The translations under genes were made by a program, and so were the position numbers. From assembly GCA_963921195.1 (NCBI GenBank), contig OY992538.1:6968330-7032329 (forward strand): 64,000 nt of DNA, written 5' to 3'. The notes below the pieces were generated by a model. It saw nothing but the letters and a program-made list of their open reading frames with translations. It was not told where the DNA came from and ran no database searches. Numbering within the stretch: the stretch's first letter is position 1; each line of letters starts with the position of its first letter. Of the stretch, positions 11,664 through 24,400 are shown in pieces. The DNA comes from Pegoplata infirma (lineage: Eukaryota; Arthropoda; Insecta; Diptera; Anthomyiidae).

Positions 11664-12164
11664 CACTGTTGCCAAGTTGGAGGTTTTCCCGCTAAATCTA
11701 GCGCTTTTTGTTTGGATTTAGCGGGGGAAAATTGGTTTTAGCGGGAATGGTGCTTTAGCGGGAAAATCTAGCGCTTTTTGTTTTTATTTAGTGGAAAAAA
11801 TTTAGAGGTTTTTTCCAATTTTTCTTTTTTTTTCAATCGAAATCGCCAAGTTTGTCGAATTTTAGCGCTTTTTTTTGTAACTTAGCGGGAAATTTTTATA
11901 TTTTCCCGCTAAATTTTTTTCGGCGGTTTCTGGCACGTTTTTAGTGAAAAGTCAATTTTTGTAGAAAAAAATCATTTGGAGGTTTTTTTTTAAATTTTTG
12001 TTTTTTGTCAATCAAAAATGCCAAGTTTTTCCGTTTTTAGCGCTTTTTTTTCGTAATTTAGCGGGAGAATTTAAAATTTTTCCCGCTAAATTTATTTTTG
12101 GCGGTTTCTAGCGCTTTTTTAGGGAAATTTAGAGGTTTTTGGTTAAAAATAGTTGGCAACAGTG
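11664..12164 (+). mobile_element. hAT MITE, 501 bp, with perfect 8-bp target duplication
   Basis: The ends are CACTGTTGCCAA and TTGGCAACAGTG, flanked on both sides by CTTCCCAA (11656-11663 and 12165-12172). The interior carries repeated TTTAGCGGGAAAA / TTTTCCCGCTAAA and AGCGCTTTTT motifs. A second, inverted copy with its own 8-bp duplication lies in PIGG intron 1 (25205-26300). Confidence 0.92.
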
Positions 12165-12172
12165 CTTCCCAA

Positions 12173-12640
12173 GCGCATATGACACAGCCAGGGCTGCCAT
12201 ACTTCGGGGATTTCAAGCAATTAAAAAAGACAAGAAATCTCATTTGGGAATAGAGGATTTTAAAAAATTATTTTGGGGAAATTCGAATCTATTTAATACC
12301 GCAAGCTTAATTAAATGTAATAAACGATTTTTAGAGAAAACCAATCTTTGTTACGAGATTACAAAACGCATTCAGTTTAACTTGCATTTATCGGCTGTAA
12401 AATGTATATTAACATTGCCAAAAACCGTTTATATATGCGTTTGGGGACTTTTGGGATTTTTTAGTTGTTAAATCTACGAAATAAAATTACAACCCATAAC
12501 ATTTTTTTAAAAAATTTAAGAAACAATTTTTTGTGTAATAAAAAAACCTATTTTATATTGTTTGGGGATTTTTGGGGACAACGGAAAAAAGTACCTGGCA
12601 ACGCTAAACACAGCTGATAACGATTGTAAATATTAAATAT
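12173..12640. other. ORC1 upstream region without recognised coding sequence
   Basis: The open frame at 12139-12471 begins inside the hAT element and has no family signature, so it is not called. The region just before ORC1 is the best place for its promoter. Confidence 0.4.
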
Positions 12641-12650
12641 GTCAAATCTG

Positions 12651-12663
12651 TTTTGGCGCGAAA
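12651..12663. promoter_or_regulatory. E2F-type site upstream of ORC1
   Basis: TTTTGGCGCGAAA is a strong match to the E2F consensus TTTSGCGCSAAA, in otherwise AT-rich DNA, 166 bp before the ORC1 ATG. Drosophila Orc1 is an established E2F target (G1/S expression), so the placement fits conserved cell-cycle control. The transcription start was not located. Confidence 0.75.
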
Positions 12664-12828
12664 TTTGGCCACGCTCAGAATTTTTTGAGGGAACCAAAAC
12701 AAGAGAATACCAAATACCATCTGCTAAAAATAAAAAAAAAAATAGTTAATAACGAAAAACTACAATACTGCATAAAAAAACTGCTTATATTAACAATTTA
12801 TTAAAACTAGTTCAATTAATAAACAAAA

Positions 12829-15800
12829 ATGGTTTTAAAACAAATTGAAACTTCAAGTGCCCCCATAGTTAAATGGATTGGAGCTCACGATCCGCATGTA
12901 AGAGTAGCGCATTTACAACATAAAAATATATTTTTTTATGCCAAGTGTATTATTGGTCCCCTAACTTTAAGCGTGGGTGATTTTGTTTTGGTTTCCAATG
13001 CTGATGCCTCAGATCCCGATTCCATAGACGGGTGTGATATAGCAAAAATCTTGCATCTGTATGAATTGAGAGAAATGTCAGATCGTGATCCATGTCGGGC
13101 CTTAGTTCAATGGTATTCACGTCCTGAGTGTATTCCACATAAACATTTTGATAGCGACGATATATGCGTCGATTTTGGAACTGAGTTGATAGAAGAACAT
13201 CGCCTGTACGACGCTGATATATCATTGGAAACTGTGTATCGCAAGTGTAGTGTTATTTGTGGTTCTCCGGAGACATCAGCTGCAGGCTTATTGGAAAATT
13301 TTAATGCAAAAAGTAAAAGCTGTCCCATGTTTGTGTGTCGCTATAAATTTATTAAAATAAAAGACTCGTATCGTTTGGTTCCCCTACAATTTTCCAATGA
13401 AGAAGTACCAAAGGGATATGGTAGAAGAAAATCGACAACTGTAGAACCCAAAGAAACGAAAGTAACTTCTGCAAAAAAACCACGACGATCTTCTATTGTT
13501 GCAAGCGAAGAATCGCGTAAACGTAGAGCTTCAATGAGTGGAAGCAATTCAGTGGAATTTATTGATCTTGATTACTTTAATACTGAAAATAAAGTGTCAC
13601 CCATTAAAATCATAGGAGGGCGTAGTGTTGTCCGTTTATCAGCTAAAAAGAAAACGCCAAGTGGCAAGACGAAGGGCGAGGATGAAATCAATGCTAACTA
13701 TTTACCCGCCTCGCCATTGGCGGAACAAAATATGAAGGTTACACCTCGCTCCCGAGCATCTGCAGCTAAAAGAAATCTCAACTTAAGTTTGGATAATGAA
13801 GGTGTTGCTGATACCACAACAGATTCGGATTGTCTTAATTATTCCATAGTACAAAATACACCAGATCCTCAACAGCCACCAAATGACATGAAAATCAAAT
13901 TAAGGCTATCGGAAAGGTAAGAGAACAGTATAAAAAAAATTTAAATAATTATAAAATCCACTACATACACTATTTACAAATGAAATTCGAAAAATATCGT
14001 TTGTAATTCGAAGATTCTACTTGTGATTTGAAAATTTCATTTGTATTTCAAAAATTTGTAATTCAAAGAGGAACAACTCTATTTGGCTGGCATTGCTCCA
14101 AATTTATTTATTTTTTTTTTTTTAAGTAGCCATTTTTAAGGAGAATCCAACAAAAAAAATCAAGGATCGGCGAAAAATATTTCGCGAGATATATCGCTAT
14201 AAAGTTTAAAGCGAAATCGCTTATATCTCGGCTTGTAATGGTCCGATCGGAATAAATAGGGTATCGTTGGAAAGGTAATTTTAATACCCATTAAACTTTC
14301 CAAATTTCATTAAAATCGGTTAACCCGATGTGAGCCAAATCAAGTTTTTCTAAAAAATATATATATCTAAAAACAACGCATATATAGTACCATAGTTTTT
14401 TTACATAGTATTAAAACCAAGGAAATAAACTTTAATTTGAAACCAGTCTCGACCCCGTAGCTCTTCTAGGAACAAAGTTATTAAGGTTCAAAGTTAGGAA
14501 GATTTTTATATGAAATTTTTTTTTTTGTCTTAAAAGTTTTTCTGCGTAGCCGGCCTTCGGCCGGTCTTAGGGATTACAAACTCCATGCATTAAACCCACC
14601 CTCTCTGCAAAATAAAGAGATTATGACCGAAATTGTTTTGGACTTAGTCCCCATAATATGAGTGGGGTTTATGACCGGTTAAAATCAGTGCTAAATTCGC
14701 TACTTTATGGGGGGCTCACTCTCTTTGCAAAATGAAGTTTTTTTTTGTTAATATTATAAAGAATTTATTGTATGTATTGCAATTAAATAAAAATAAAATA
14801 AATTAATATACATTAAAAAAATAATACACAATAAAAAAAATCCCGCTTAACTTTGAACCTTAATAACTTCGTTCCTAGAAGAGCTACGGGATCGAGACTG
14901 GTTCCAAATGAAAGCTTATTTCCTTGGCTTCATTACTATGTAATGAACTATGGTACTATGTGTTGTTTTTAGATACATACATTTTAATTTTTTTAACGTT
15001 TTTTTTTTTGAAAAACTTGATTTGACTCGGAACGGGTTAACCGATTTTAATGAAATATGGATAGTTTAATAGGTATTAAAATTACCTTTCCAACGATACC
15101 CTATTTATTCCGATCGGACCATTACAAAGGGAGATATAAGGGATTTCGCTTTTAACTTTAAAGCTATATATCTCGCGAAATATTTCTCGCCGATCCTTGA
15201 TTTTTTTTTGTTGGAATCTGCTTGATGAGATCTATCAATGGTATTAGTTTTAAGACGTTTGGAAAAATGCCAGTAAAGTAGAGTATAGCCAAATTTTTAT
15301 TCGAAAAAGGTCAATTGTAATTCAAAAAATAATAATTGTTATTCGAAAAAGGTCAATTTTTATTTGAAGATTCCTGTCGTAATTCGAAAAATATCAATTC
15401 AGTTAATATTTTTCGAATTACGATTGATCTTTTCCGATTTACAATTCATCTTTTTTTTTTTAAATAAAATTTCATTTGAAATCTTCGAATTACAATTGAT
15501 CCTTTTTGAATTATTTATATTTTTCGAATTTCAGTTTATCTTTTTGGTTTACAATTGAACTATTTCGAAATACAATTGATCTTCTCCGAATTACGATTGT
15601 AATTAGTGCACTGAATTCGAAATCACTTTTATTTCAACTTTATGATATCCGATGAGAAATCGAAAAATCAAAGTAGAAATAAAAAATGCATTTCCATTAT
15701 ACCATTACATTATTTTACAGGCGCCGTTCAACACGTTTAGCTTCCTTGGATGAAGATCCTTTAGCTCTACAAAAAGATGGAGAAACTTTAGCTAAGAGTA

Positions 15801-18197
15801 TCGTACAAAATCCAGTAGATATTTATAATACTCCTACTAAAAAAATGAAAGAAACATCAGAAGGAACACCATCGAATAGAAGAAAAAGTATACTTAAGTC
15901 AGCCACCACAAAAATGGGTGAGTAAACTCTAAAGAAATAGATTAGTCGACATTATTTTAAATATTCGTTTATGTAAAATTCAAACACTTAGCCGAAGGTA
16001 CACCAAAGAGAAGCATTCAGTTATCCAGTATTGTTGAGAAACGTGTGTTTAAAGACGACGATATAATAAGCACTCCAAAACGTTCTAAAGCTAGAAAATC
16101 GCTAATAATCACAGCATCTGTCGAAGATGATGATGATGATGTAATTGTTGAACAAATTACACCAAAAAAATCTACTCAAAAAACTCCCACAAAGGGAAGA
16201 AGAAGTACTACAAAATCCAACACCACTGAAACACCCAGCACTCCGCGCACACCATCACAAAAACTAAAAATGATACGTTCTGGTGAAATAAAACCGACGT
16301 TAGAAAAGCGTGATTCTTTAGCTGGCTCTCAAGAGGGTAAATCAGAATTGCAAATTGCTCGAGAACGTCTACATGTTTCAGTAGTACCAAAATCTTTGCC
16401 CTGCCGTGAAAAGGAATTTGATAATATCTATACATTCATTGAAGGTAAAATACAAGATCAATGTGGTGGATGTATGTATGTTTCAGGTGTTCCAGGTACT
16501 GGTAAAACTGCCACCGTCACTGGTGTCATTAGATCATTACAGAAAAAAGTAGAAGAAGATGAGTTGCCAGCCTTTGATTTTTTAGAAATCAATGGTATGC
16601 GTTTAACAGAACCTCGCCAGGCATATGTTCATATATACCGACAACTAACTGGCAAGACGGTATCCTGGGAGCATGCTCACTCATTGTTAGAAAAGCGTTT
16701 TACTACACCAGCTCATAGAAGAGTCACCACTGTGTTATTGGTAGATGAATTAGATATTTTGTGCAATCGAAGACAAGATGTTGTCTATAATCTTTTGGAT
16801 TGGCCAACAAAGTCTGCTGCACGTTTAGTGGTAGTTACAATTGCTAATACTATGGATTTACCAGAACGTTTGCTAATGGGTAAAGTAACATCACGTTTAG
16901 GTTTGACACGCCTAACATTTCAACCTTATACACATAAACAATTACAAGAAATTGTAATGGGACGTTTAAGTGGTTCCGAGGCATTTAAGGGTGATGCCGT
17001 GCAGTTAGTAGCAAGGTAAGCATAAGTAATATTAAGTTTTGATTAACTGTGTCCCAAAACTATTTACAATTAGATATAACAACACTTTAGTAAATACGAA
17101 CAAGTAAATTTAATTTCGGCTTTGCTGAATCTTGAATATCCTCGGAAATGTCCAATCCATTTTGAGTTAGAACAAGTAAAAACGATAAATTCGACTTGGC
17201 CGAATCTGTGAATACTATCCATAATGCCCTTTGTAATTGTAAAAAAAGAAAAATAATGTGTAATGTAATTTTTTTTAGTGTATTTTTTGTTATGCCCTCC
17301 ACTTAGTGATATAGGATATATATTACTTTGTCATTTCGTTTGTAACTCATTAAAATATCGGTCTGGAAACCCATAAAGTATATATATTATTGATCAGTGA
17401 TCGATTTTAAGACATTCTATTTTTTGACCAAAAAACAAAAAAAAAGCGCGGATTTTTTTACCAAAAATTTTTTCACCGAATTTAACTTGTTTTTGTTTGT
17501 AAAATCGACTTTCAAAAAATGTATAGAAAATTTAAAATAAAACTTTTGTTGAAATAGAACCTTTATTTTTCTTTGGTACGGGCCATAGTTTTTTGAATTC
17601 AAAACGTCTCACTTGTATAGCTTCTTTTTTCTTATATTTAACAAATTCTTTGTTGAACCTACAGAAAAGTTGCTGCTGTTTCTGGAGATGCACGTCGAGC
17701 TTTAGATATTTGCCGTCGTGCTACTGAAATTGCTGATGCTGCAGCCACTAAAGCCGGAGCAAAAGGTATACAATGTGTTAATATGTTGCATGTACAACAA
17801 GCTTTGGCGGAAATGATTGCCAGTGCAAAAGTGCAAGCCATTAAAAAATGTTCCCGTTTAGAACAGATTTTCTTGCAATCTATTGTGTCAGAAGTAAATC
17901 GCACCGGTGTAGAAGAAACTACGTTTATGGGTGTTTATGCTCAAATGGAATCTATTTGCCCTTTTATGGGAGCTTCAACACCAGCACCTGGTAAGTTAGG
18001 CTATGTACATATGTGTTGTAAGTGATTTCCTATTATTTTTTTTTTATTTATACACAGGTCGTGCTTTGCGTATTTGCTCCAAATTAGGTTCTGAACGTCT
18101 AATAATTTGTGAACATTCACGTAATGATATTTTCCAAAAAATTTTACTTAATGTTAGTATGGATGATATACATTATGCTTTAAAAGTTAATAACTAA
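12829..18197 (+). CDS. Orc1: Origin recognition complex subunit 1
   Basis: Five exons, 12829-13916, 15721-15917, 15992-17015, 17665-17990 and 18058-18197, join with consistent phases to 925 codons including the stop, close to the Drosophila protein. ORC1 is the main ATPase subunit of ORC, which binds origins and loads MCM with CDC6 in the nucleus. An N-terminal BAH domain (about residues 25-190) is followed by a long basic, Ser/Thr-rich linker with TP sites (likely CDK targets). The AAA+ core has Walker A GVPGTGKT (594-601), Walker B VDELD (D680, E681), sensor-1 region VTIANTMDLPERLL and sensor-2 GDARRALDICRRATEIA in exon 4. A winged-helix region ends the protein. Introns 1 and 3 are enlarged by repeats. 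All key ATPase residues are present, so I expect a working gene. Start: first ATG, followed closely by the conserved BAH region. Confidence 0.97.
13984..15611. repeat. TTCGAATTACA-type inverted satellite in ORC1 intron 1, split by a fold-back element
   Basis: 13984-14075 and 15300-15611 carry diverged units of TTCGAAAAAGATCAATTG; the orientation flips near 15405. The same inverted array occurs at 21040-21990 and 62038-62410. Here it is interrupted by the fold-back at 14146-15215, which therefore inserted later. Confidence 0.7.
14146..15215. mobile_element. 1.07-kb fold-back transposon in ORC1 intron 1
   Basis: The outer arms (about 14146-14540 and 14845-15215) are long, slightly diverged reverse complements. 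Landmarks are AAGGATCGGCGA, TTTCGCGAGATATA, TGGTCCGATCGGAATAAATA and AAGAGCTACGG near the inner ends. The loop (about 14540-14845) contains ACCCACCCTCTCTGCAAAAT and a TAAAATAAAT-rich part. No ORF; the arms could form a hairpin of about 350 bp in the ORC1 pre-mRNA. Confidence 0.85.
17096..17425. repeat. Dispersed AACAAGTAAA...CGGC repeat in ORC1 intron 3
   Basis: Contains AACAAGTAAA with TTCGACTTGGCCGAATC, then on the other strand the ACTTTATGGG / CGATATTTTAATGAGTTACAAAC block. It is a diverged relative of the fuller copy at 45083-45685. Intron 3 (17016-17664) holds nothing else I can name. Confidence 0.6.
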
Positions 18198-18212
18198 AAT
18201 AATTTTTACCAC

Positions 18213-18218
18213 AATAAA
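18213..18218 (+). terminator. ORC1 poly(A) signal
   Basis: AATAAA 15 bp after the ORC1 stop. The convergent PIGG gene stops at 18421, so the two 3' UTRs probably overlap or abut. Confidence 0.65.
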
Positions 18219-18404
18219 CCAGATAAGATGTAGCATAGTTTTCTGTTTTACAACTCCTATTGTTAACTTTGTTTATAGTTAATCTTTTATAATACATATA
18301 TTATTATTTTTTATTTATTTTACTTATTAGTTTTATTATTCATGAACTTATTAACCGTCATTTTATATCATTATTAACAAAAAAAAATATTTTTTTTTTT
18401 TAAT

Positions 18405-18410
18405 TTTATT
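18405..18410 (-). terminator. PIGG poly(A) signal
   Basis: TTTATT on the + strand reads AATAAA on the minus strand, 10 bp beyond the PIGG stop codon. A second candidate lies near 18306-18321. Confidence 0.5.
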
Positions 18411-18420
18411 TTCATTTTAT

Positions 18421-21400
18421 TTAAAATAGCCTAAAGTACAAATTTGTTACAATAAAATTTAAATAAAATACTAAAAGATGAAAACATTCATAAAACGCTT
18501 TAGGTGCAAATACTGAATATATGAATAGATGATAACGAAAACCTAATAGCAAACACCAATATACCGCCACTGGCATAATGGTAGTGGCTGTAAATAAACT
18601 TATAACTAAATACAAATCTTCTTCAGTACTTTCCAATAGTTGCACATTGGAAATTTGTTCTTTCTCCTGGCGCATAGGCAGGCTATTCTTTTGGGTAACA
18701 AACATATGCCACATAAGGTAGAGGAATGCATTAATGGGAGCACAATATGTATTTAAAATAATTAAAGAACCCACAATTAAAGGATTATAAGAAGTTAATC
18801 CTATATAGCCCGGATTTAAATCTATTGTTGCTAAACTATTAGAATTACCCTGGAATAAGAAAAGAATATACTATTAGAACTGGAACCACACTACAAGTGA
18901 TTCGATTGCAATGCTCACTTGAAAAAAATAAAACATATTTGCTATAAATATTGTTATCACAGTTTTTAAAACCAATACATAACAACGATTATAGACTCGC
19001 TTGTCTTTCAAATGTAAATTATCACACAGTTGATAGGATTTTTCCAAAGTATATACCAAGGCTGGTAAAAGTATCACATTGTGTGGCTTGTGCAACAGTG
19101 ATGATATTAATAAACAACAAGTTAAATTTGTTTTTAGTAGTTCCACTAAATTTCCTTGAGTTTCGTAGCCATACTTTTGACGCTTACAGAAAACATTACG
19201 ATAATGTATAAAAGCTGTCATCACAACACTTGACCAAAAGACGATCAGAACAATAGATGAATGCTGATTCAATTGACGATACAGGAACACACAAGCTAAA
19301 GCTATGAGACAGATAAACACCTCCATTGGTGAATTGTATTTTCTAAGAAGCCACAATAATAAACATAAAGCTAAAAAAAAATTTCAAAATATTTTAACTT
19401 CATTTTTGCGCTCATGGAACAAATTGCACCTTATATAATTCAAAATGGGAGGGGAGTGAACTCAGGCCCGCGAGAAATGTTCGAAAATTAATACTGAAAT
19501 AAAACTAGTTCAAAGTTAAATTCGACTTGGCCAAATCTATGAACTCGGGCCCGCGAGAAATTTTCAAAAATTAATACTGAAATCAACTAAAATCAACTGA
19601 AATAACCAAAAACAAGTTAAAAATTAAATTCAACTTGGCCAAATCTTGAATAAACTTTACAATGCTTATAAGCACGGTGAGCGTCAGCGATGTTTAGGTT
19701 GAACTTTAGTGTCGACGAAAAGTGTAAACGCAGTTCGATTTCTACAAGATTAAATGTCAAGAAACTGTTAACAGCGAAATCGTAGCTGCTCGCATTCGCG
19801 AGATAACGCGAAATTAGTGTTTTTGTATTTTCTAAAATTTTGACATTGAAGTTTTTTTAAATATTTTCACAAACTGAGTATACAGTTTTAATTGAACTTA
19901 TTTAAAGGTCACAAAACAGCAAACATCAAAATCCTATCTTCTTTAGTTCGCGAGATATCGCCAAATTAATTTTTTGATGTTTTTGTTTTCGTTTTTTATC
20001 TTTGGATAGGTTTCTTTAAAATTTCGTAAAAACATGGTATGCAGTTTTACTTGTGCTTGATTAAAGGTCACACACAGCTGTTGACATCAAAATTGTAGGT
20101 GTTAAATTTTGCGAGATATCGCGTAATTATATGATTTTTTTTTATTATTTTGATATATTTTAAAACCATTTCTTTAAAAATGATAAAAAAGTTTTATGCA
20201 GTTTGATTTCAGCATGTTGGAAGAAATTAAAAATGCCCACAAAAATATTATAGCTGTTCACTTTCGCGAGTAATAGCGAAAAGCTGCTTTTTGGGGGTTT
20301 TTCTTGTTTTGATTAATAAAAGAAGTTTCTTTAACATTGTTGAAAAACACAAAATGCAATTTGACTTGCTATTGATTAAAGGTCATAAGGCTGTTAACAT
20401 TTAAATTATAGCTGCTTAAACTACTTTTTATGCATTACTTTGTGTTATCTTTGGTCCGTAAAAACATTTACTTCAATTAACCACAAAAATGTGGTATGCA
20501 TTTTGAATTCAAGGTTATTAAAGGTGACAAAACTGCATGCATAAAAATTATAGATGCCAATTTTCCCGAGAAATTGCCAAATTACTGTTCAAGGTTTTAT
20601 ATTAATTTATTTTTTCTTTAGTGTCTTAAATAAAGGGAAAACATCAAGAAACGACAAATATATTGTATGCAGTTTAAATTTTACGTGGTTGGAGGTTGTA
20701 AAACTGCTCAAATCAATATCTTTACTGCTAATTTACGCGAAAAATAATTTTTTTTAAATTTTGCGATATCTCGCGAAATTAAGAAGATGTGATTTCGATG
20801 TTAACTGTTTTGTGACTTGTAAATAAATACAATTAAAACTGTGTATTCAGTTTTTGAAGATATTTAAAAAACTTCATTGTCAAAATTTTAGAAAATACAA
20901 AAACTCTAATTTCGCGTTTACACTTTTCGTCGACACTAAAGTTCAACCTAAACATCGCTGAGGCTCACCGTGTAAGCATTTAAAACAATTTTTATACAAA
21001 TGATTACTTTTTTAACGTAAGAAATAAAATTTGCAGATGTAATTCGAAAAGAATCGATTAAGTGATTCTTAAAGATTCTACGTATAATTCAAAGATTCTA
21101 ATTGTTATTCCATTTTTAATTAGAAGATTCTAGTTGTAAATCGAAAAAGATCAATTGTAATTCGAAAAATATCTATTGTATTTCGAAAAAGATCAATTGT
21201 AATTAGAAAAATAATAATTTTAATTCGAAATAGATCAATTGTAATTTGAAAAATATCAATTGTAAGTCGAAAAAGATCAATTGTAATTTGAAAAAGATCA
21301 ATTGTAATTCGAAAAAGATTAATTGTAATTCAAAAAAGATCAATTGTTATTCGAAAAGATAAATTGTAATTCGAAAAAGATCAATTGTTATTTGAAATAG

Positions 21401-24400
21401 ATGAATTGTAATTTGAAAAAGATTAATTGTAATTCGAAAAAGATTAATTTTAAGACTGCAATTGTAGTACGAAAAATATCAATGGAAATTCAGTTGATAT
21501 TTATAGAATTCCAATTGGTCTTTTTCGAATAATAATTGATCTATTTTGATTTAAAATTGATTTTTTCCAATTACAATTGATCTTTTTCGAATTACAATTG
21601 ATCTTTTTCGAATTAAAATTGATATTTTACGAATTACAATTGATCTTTTTCAAATACAATTTATCATTTTCGAATTACAATTGATCATTTTAAAATTACA
21701 ATTGATCTTTTTCGGATTATATATGTTTTTTTTTTAATTCAATTGATCTTTTTCGAATTTCATTTGTTTTTTCTTTAAATCCAATTGATTTTTTTCGATA
21801 ACAATTATATTTTTTTTTTTCGAAATTCAAATTGAATTTTCGAATTACAAATGGAATCTTCGAATTACAAGTAGAATCTTCAAATTACAAGTGATCTTTT
21901 TTCGAATTACAGCTGTAAATGGTTTAGAATCTTCGAAATACAAATGGAATCTTTAAACTACAAATGATCTTGATACGAATTACACCTTTAAATGGTGTAT
22001 ACCGATCACATCATCGTGTTTGTAAGTTAAATTCGTATTACACCTTTTTAAAAAAAAAACTCACCTGCTGCAAAAAGCATCGTCAAATATAAATAATTTT
22101 CTTCTTTTGCTAAAATATCACCAAAATCAACCAAATTACGCCATTTATCACCAGTCTGATTCAGGCGTCGACATCCAATTATAGCCAGCATAACCATTAC
22201 TGCGAAACGCATATTCCAAAATTGATTACACAAAATTTGAACAGAATTTTCAACATGCCATATAGTTTTCACATTATTGTAAAAATTTTGCGCTGTTAAA
22301 AATACCAACAAAGATGGTGTCAAATAATACCAAGTCTGATGTTCCTCTTCGATAAAAGATGACGAAGCCAAAGAGAATGTGTGACACAAAAATAGTGCCA
22401 GTAATAGCAATGGTATAGTTAATTTAAAATGAACTTTACGATTGTGCCTCAATGGAGGTATAAAAATATGAAACAGTAATTTTAAAATATCCAAAGCAAA
22501 ATAAATACTGATAGCTATGGGAATTGTAAGAAGTATAGAATTAAAAATATTTTCAGTGCTTAATAAATCAAAAATATGTGTTAGGAAGTTTATACAGCCT
22601 GCTGTACAAAAACTTATGAGAACACTTTTCCATGAAAACTTTTCTGATGGCGGTGTAGATGGTGTGGTCTCAAATAGTATATTCATTAATAAATTTAAGG
22701 CAGTCTGTTTAAATAAATGTTTTTGAGTAATTTGCAGGCATAAAAAATGGTTTTCTTTCTTACCAAAGTTGTTAAAATCAAACCAATAATTATCAATTCA
22801 GTATCGTATCTAACTAAAGAATCTGACAATTGTTTAGAAACTTTTGCAGCCAAACGTATATAATTTTGTTTGGCATTTTCAAAGGATAATGAACTTTTTG
22901 ATTGGCTAGTTATAAAATCTTTATGAGCCATTTTAGCATCCGTAAACCAGGGAAAGTAATCTGTAAATAATAATTTTGTTATTTCAAATTTATGCCAAAA
23001 ATTAATGCAGAATATTTGTATTTTACCTTCTAATTGCCCAAGATTTAATTGAAATTTGGTTTTCAGCTTTTCTATTAAATGTATGGTGTTGTAATAATAA
23101 AAGTACAATTGATCTTCTTTAGAAAAGTCTTCAAAAAAGTCGGGTATCAAACAGCCTATAGATGTTTGGGGAATTTTAACATCTAATAATGCAGCCAAAG
23201 TTGATGTCATATCAATTTGATTATATTCACTATTAAGACTAAATAAATGGATCGTTAAAAATAGTTTTTCAATTTTTGTATGTACGTGCGTATTTACATT
23301 GGGCCATTTTAATTGAGGCAATTCCGATTTTTTAGTGTATCAGAGAGAGAGAGAGAGGTAAGATTCTTCCCTCTCTCTCTCCGATACATTATAAAATCAG
23401 AATTTCGGCAATTAAAATTGCCCTGTCTGAATTGGAACTACCTCTTTTGCTTCGAACAATTTAATTTAAATCCCATTAAAGGCACATATAATTCCTCCTT
23501 ATCACTACCACCATGACTACCGCCGTTACGCATACCATGATCTCCGGTAACTAATAGTAATTGGTTTTTAAAATTCTGTTATAAAAGTGATGAAAACTTA
23601 GTTTAATTTATTAACGAATACTTTTTTTAAATACTTGCCACATTATTTGTTATATATTTAATAACATCATCCATTTCATGCAGTTTTTGAAAAATTTTAT
23701 CACTATGTGATCCTTCTACGTGTCCAATGTGATCCAAACCCAAATAATGTAACACCATTAGATGCCAATCTGTTAATTTAAGTTCTTCCTTTAATACTTT
23801 AGTAACATTTTTATCACCCTAAGAAGAAATTAAACGGATTTGATTTAATACTAAATTTTAATTAATATTTTCTACATTTTAATTGATTAAGCAAATATTT
23901 TTCAAATTTAAAAATAGGATAAAGATATAAAATAGTTTAATATTTTTAGTATATTAAGTAGTAAAATGATATTTTCTTTAAAGAATCTGTAGAAACTATA
24001 AATATTCACATATATAAAAAACAGTTTTCATTAACAAGACAAACCGACATTTAAAATCCTACTGATGATGACACTAACTGGGGTGTTTGAAACCGGTACA
24101 GGAAATACCAGAAATGTCTATAATTTTTAGAAATTCAATTTTTCTTCTGCATTTTTTCAACTTGAACCCTTATAACAAATATAATTAGAGCCCGTGCTCG
24201 ATCTCTACTTACAGAAAAAATCAAATAGGATCGTGGTACTTTTCAATCAAAAGCATTATTTTTTTTTTAATTTTTTATTAAAATATTTTGGTACTTTTTA
24301 TAATAAAGTACTATTTTGGTACTTTTAATAAAAAAATTAATTCTGGTACCTAATTTTTATTAAAAATTATTATGAGTTACTTTTTATATAAAAAGTATTT

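Noticed and set aside
12139..12471. 110-codon open frame before ORC1
   Set aside because: Starts inside the hAT MITE and has no family signature.
21140..21460. Regular 21-22-bp repeats resembling a CRISPR array
   Set aside because: No unique spacers, units are diverged, the orientation inverts midway, and the host is an insect.
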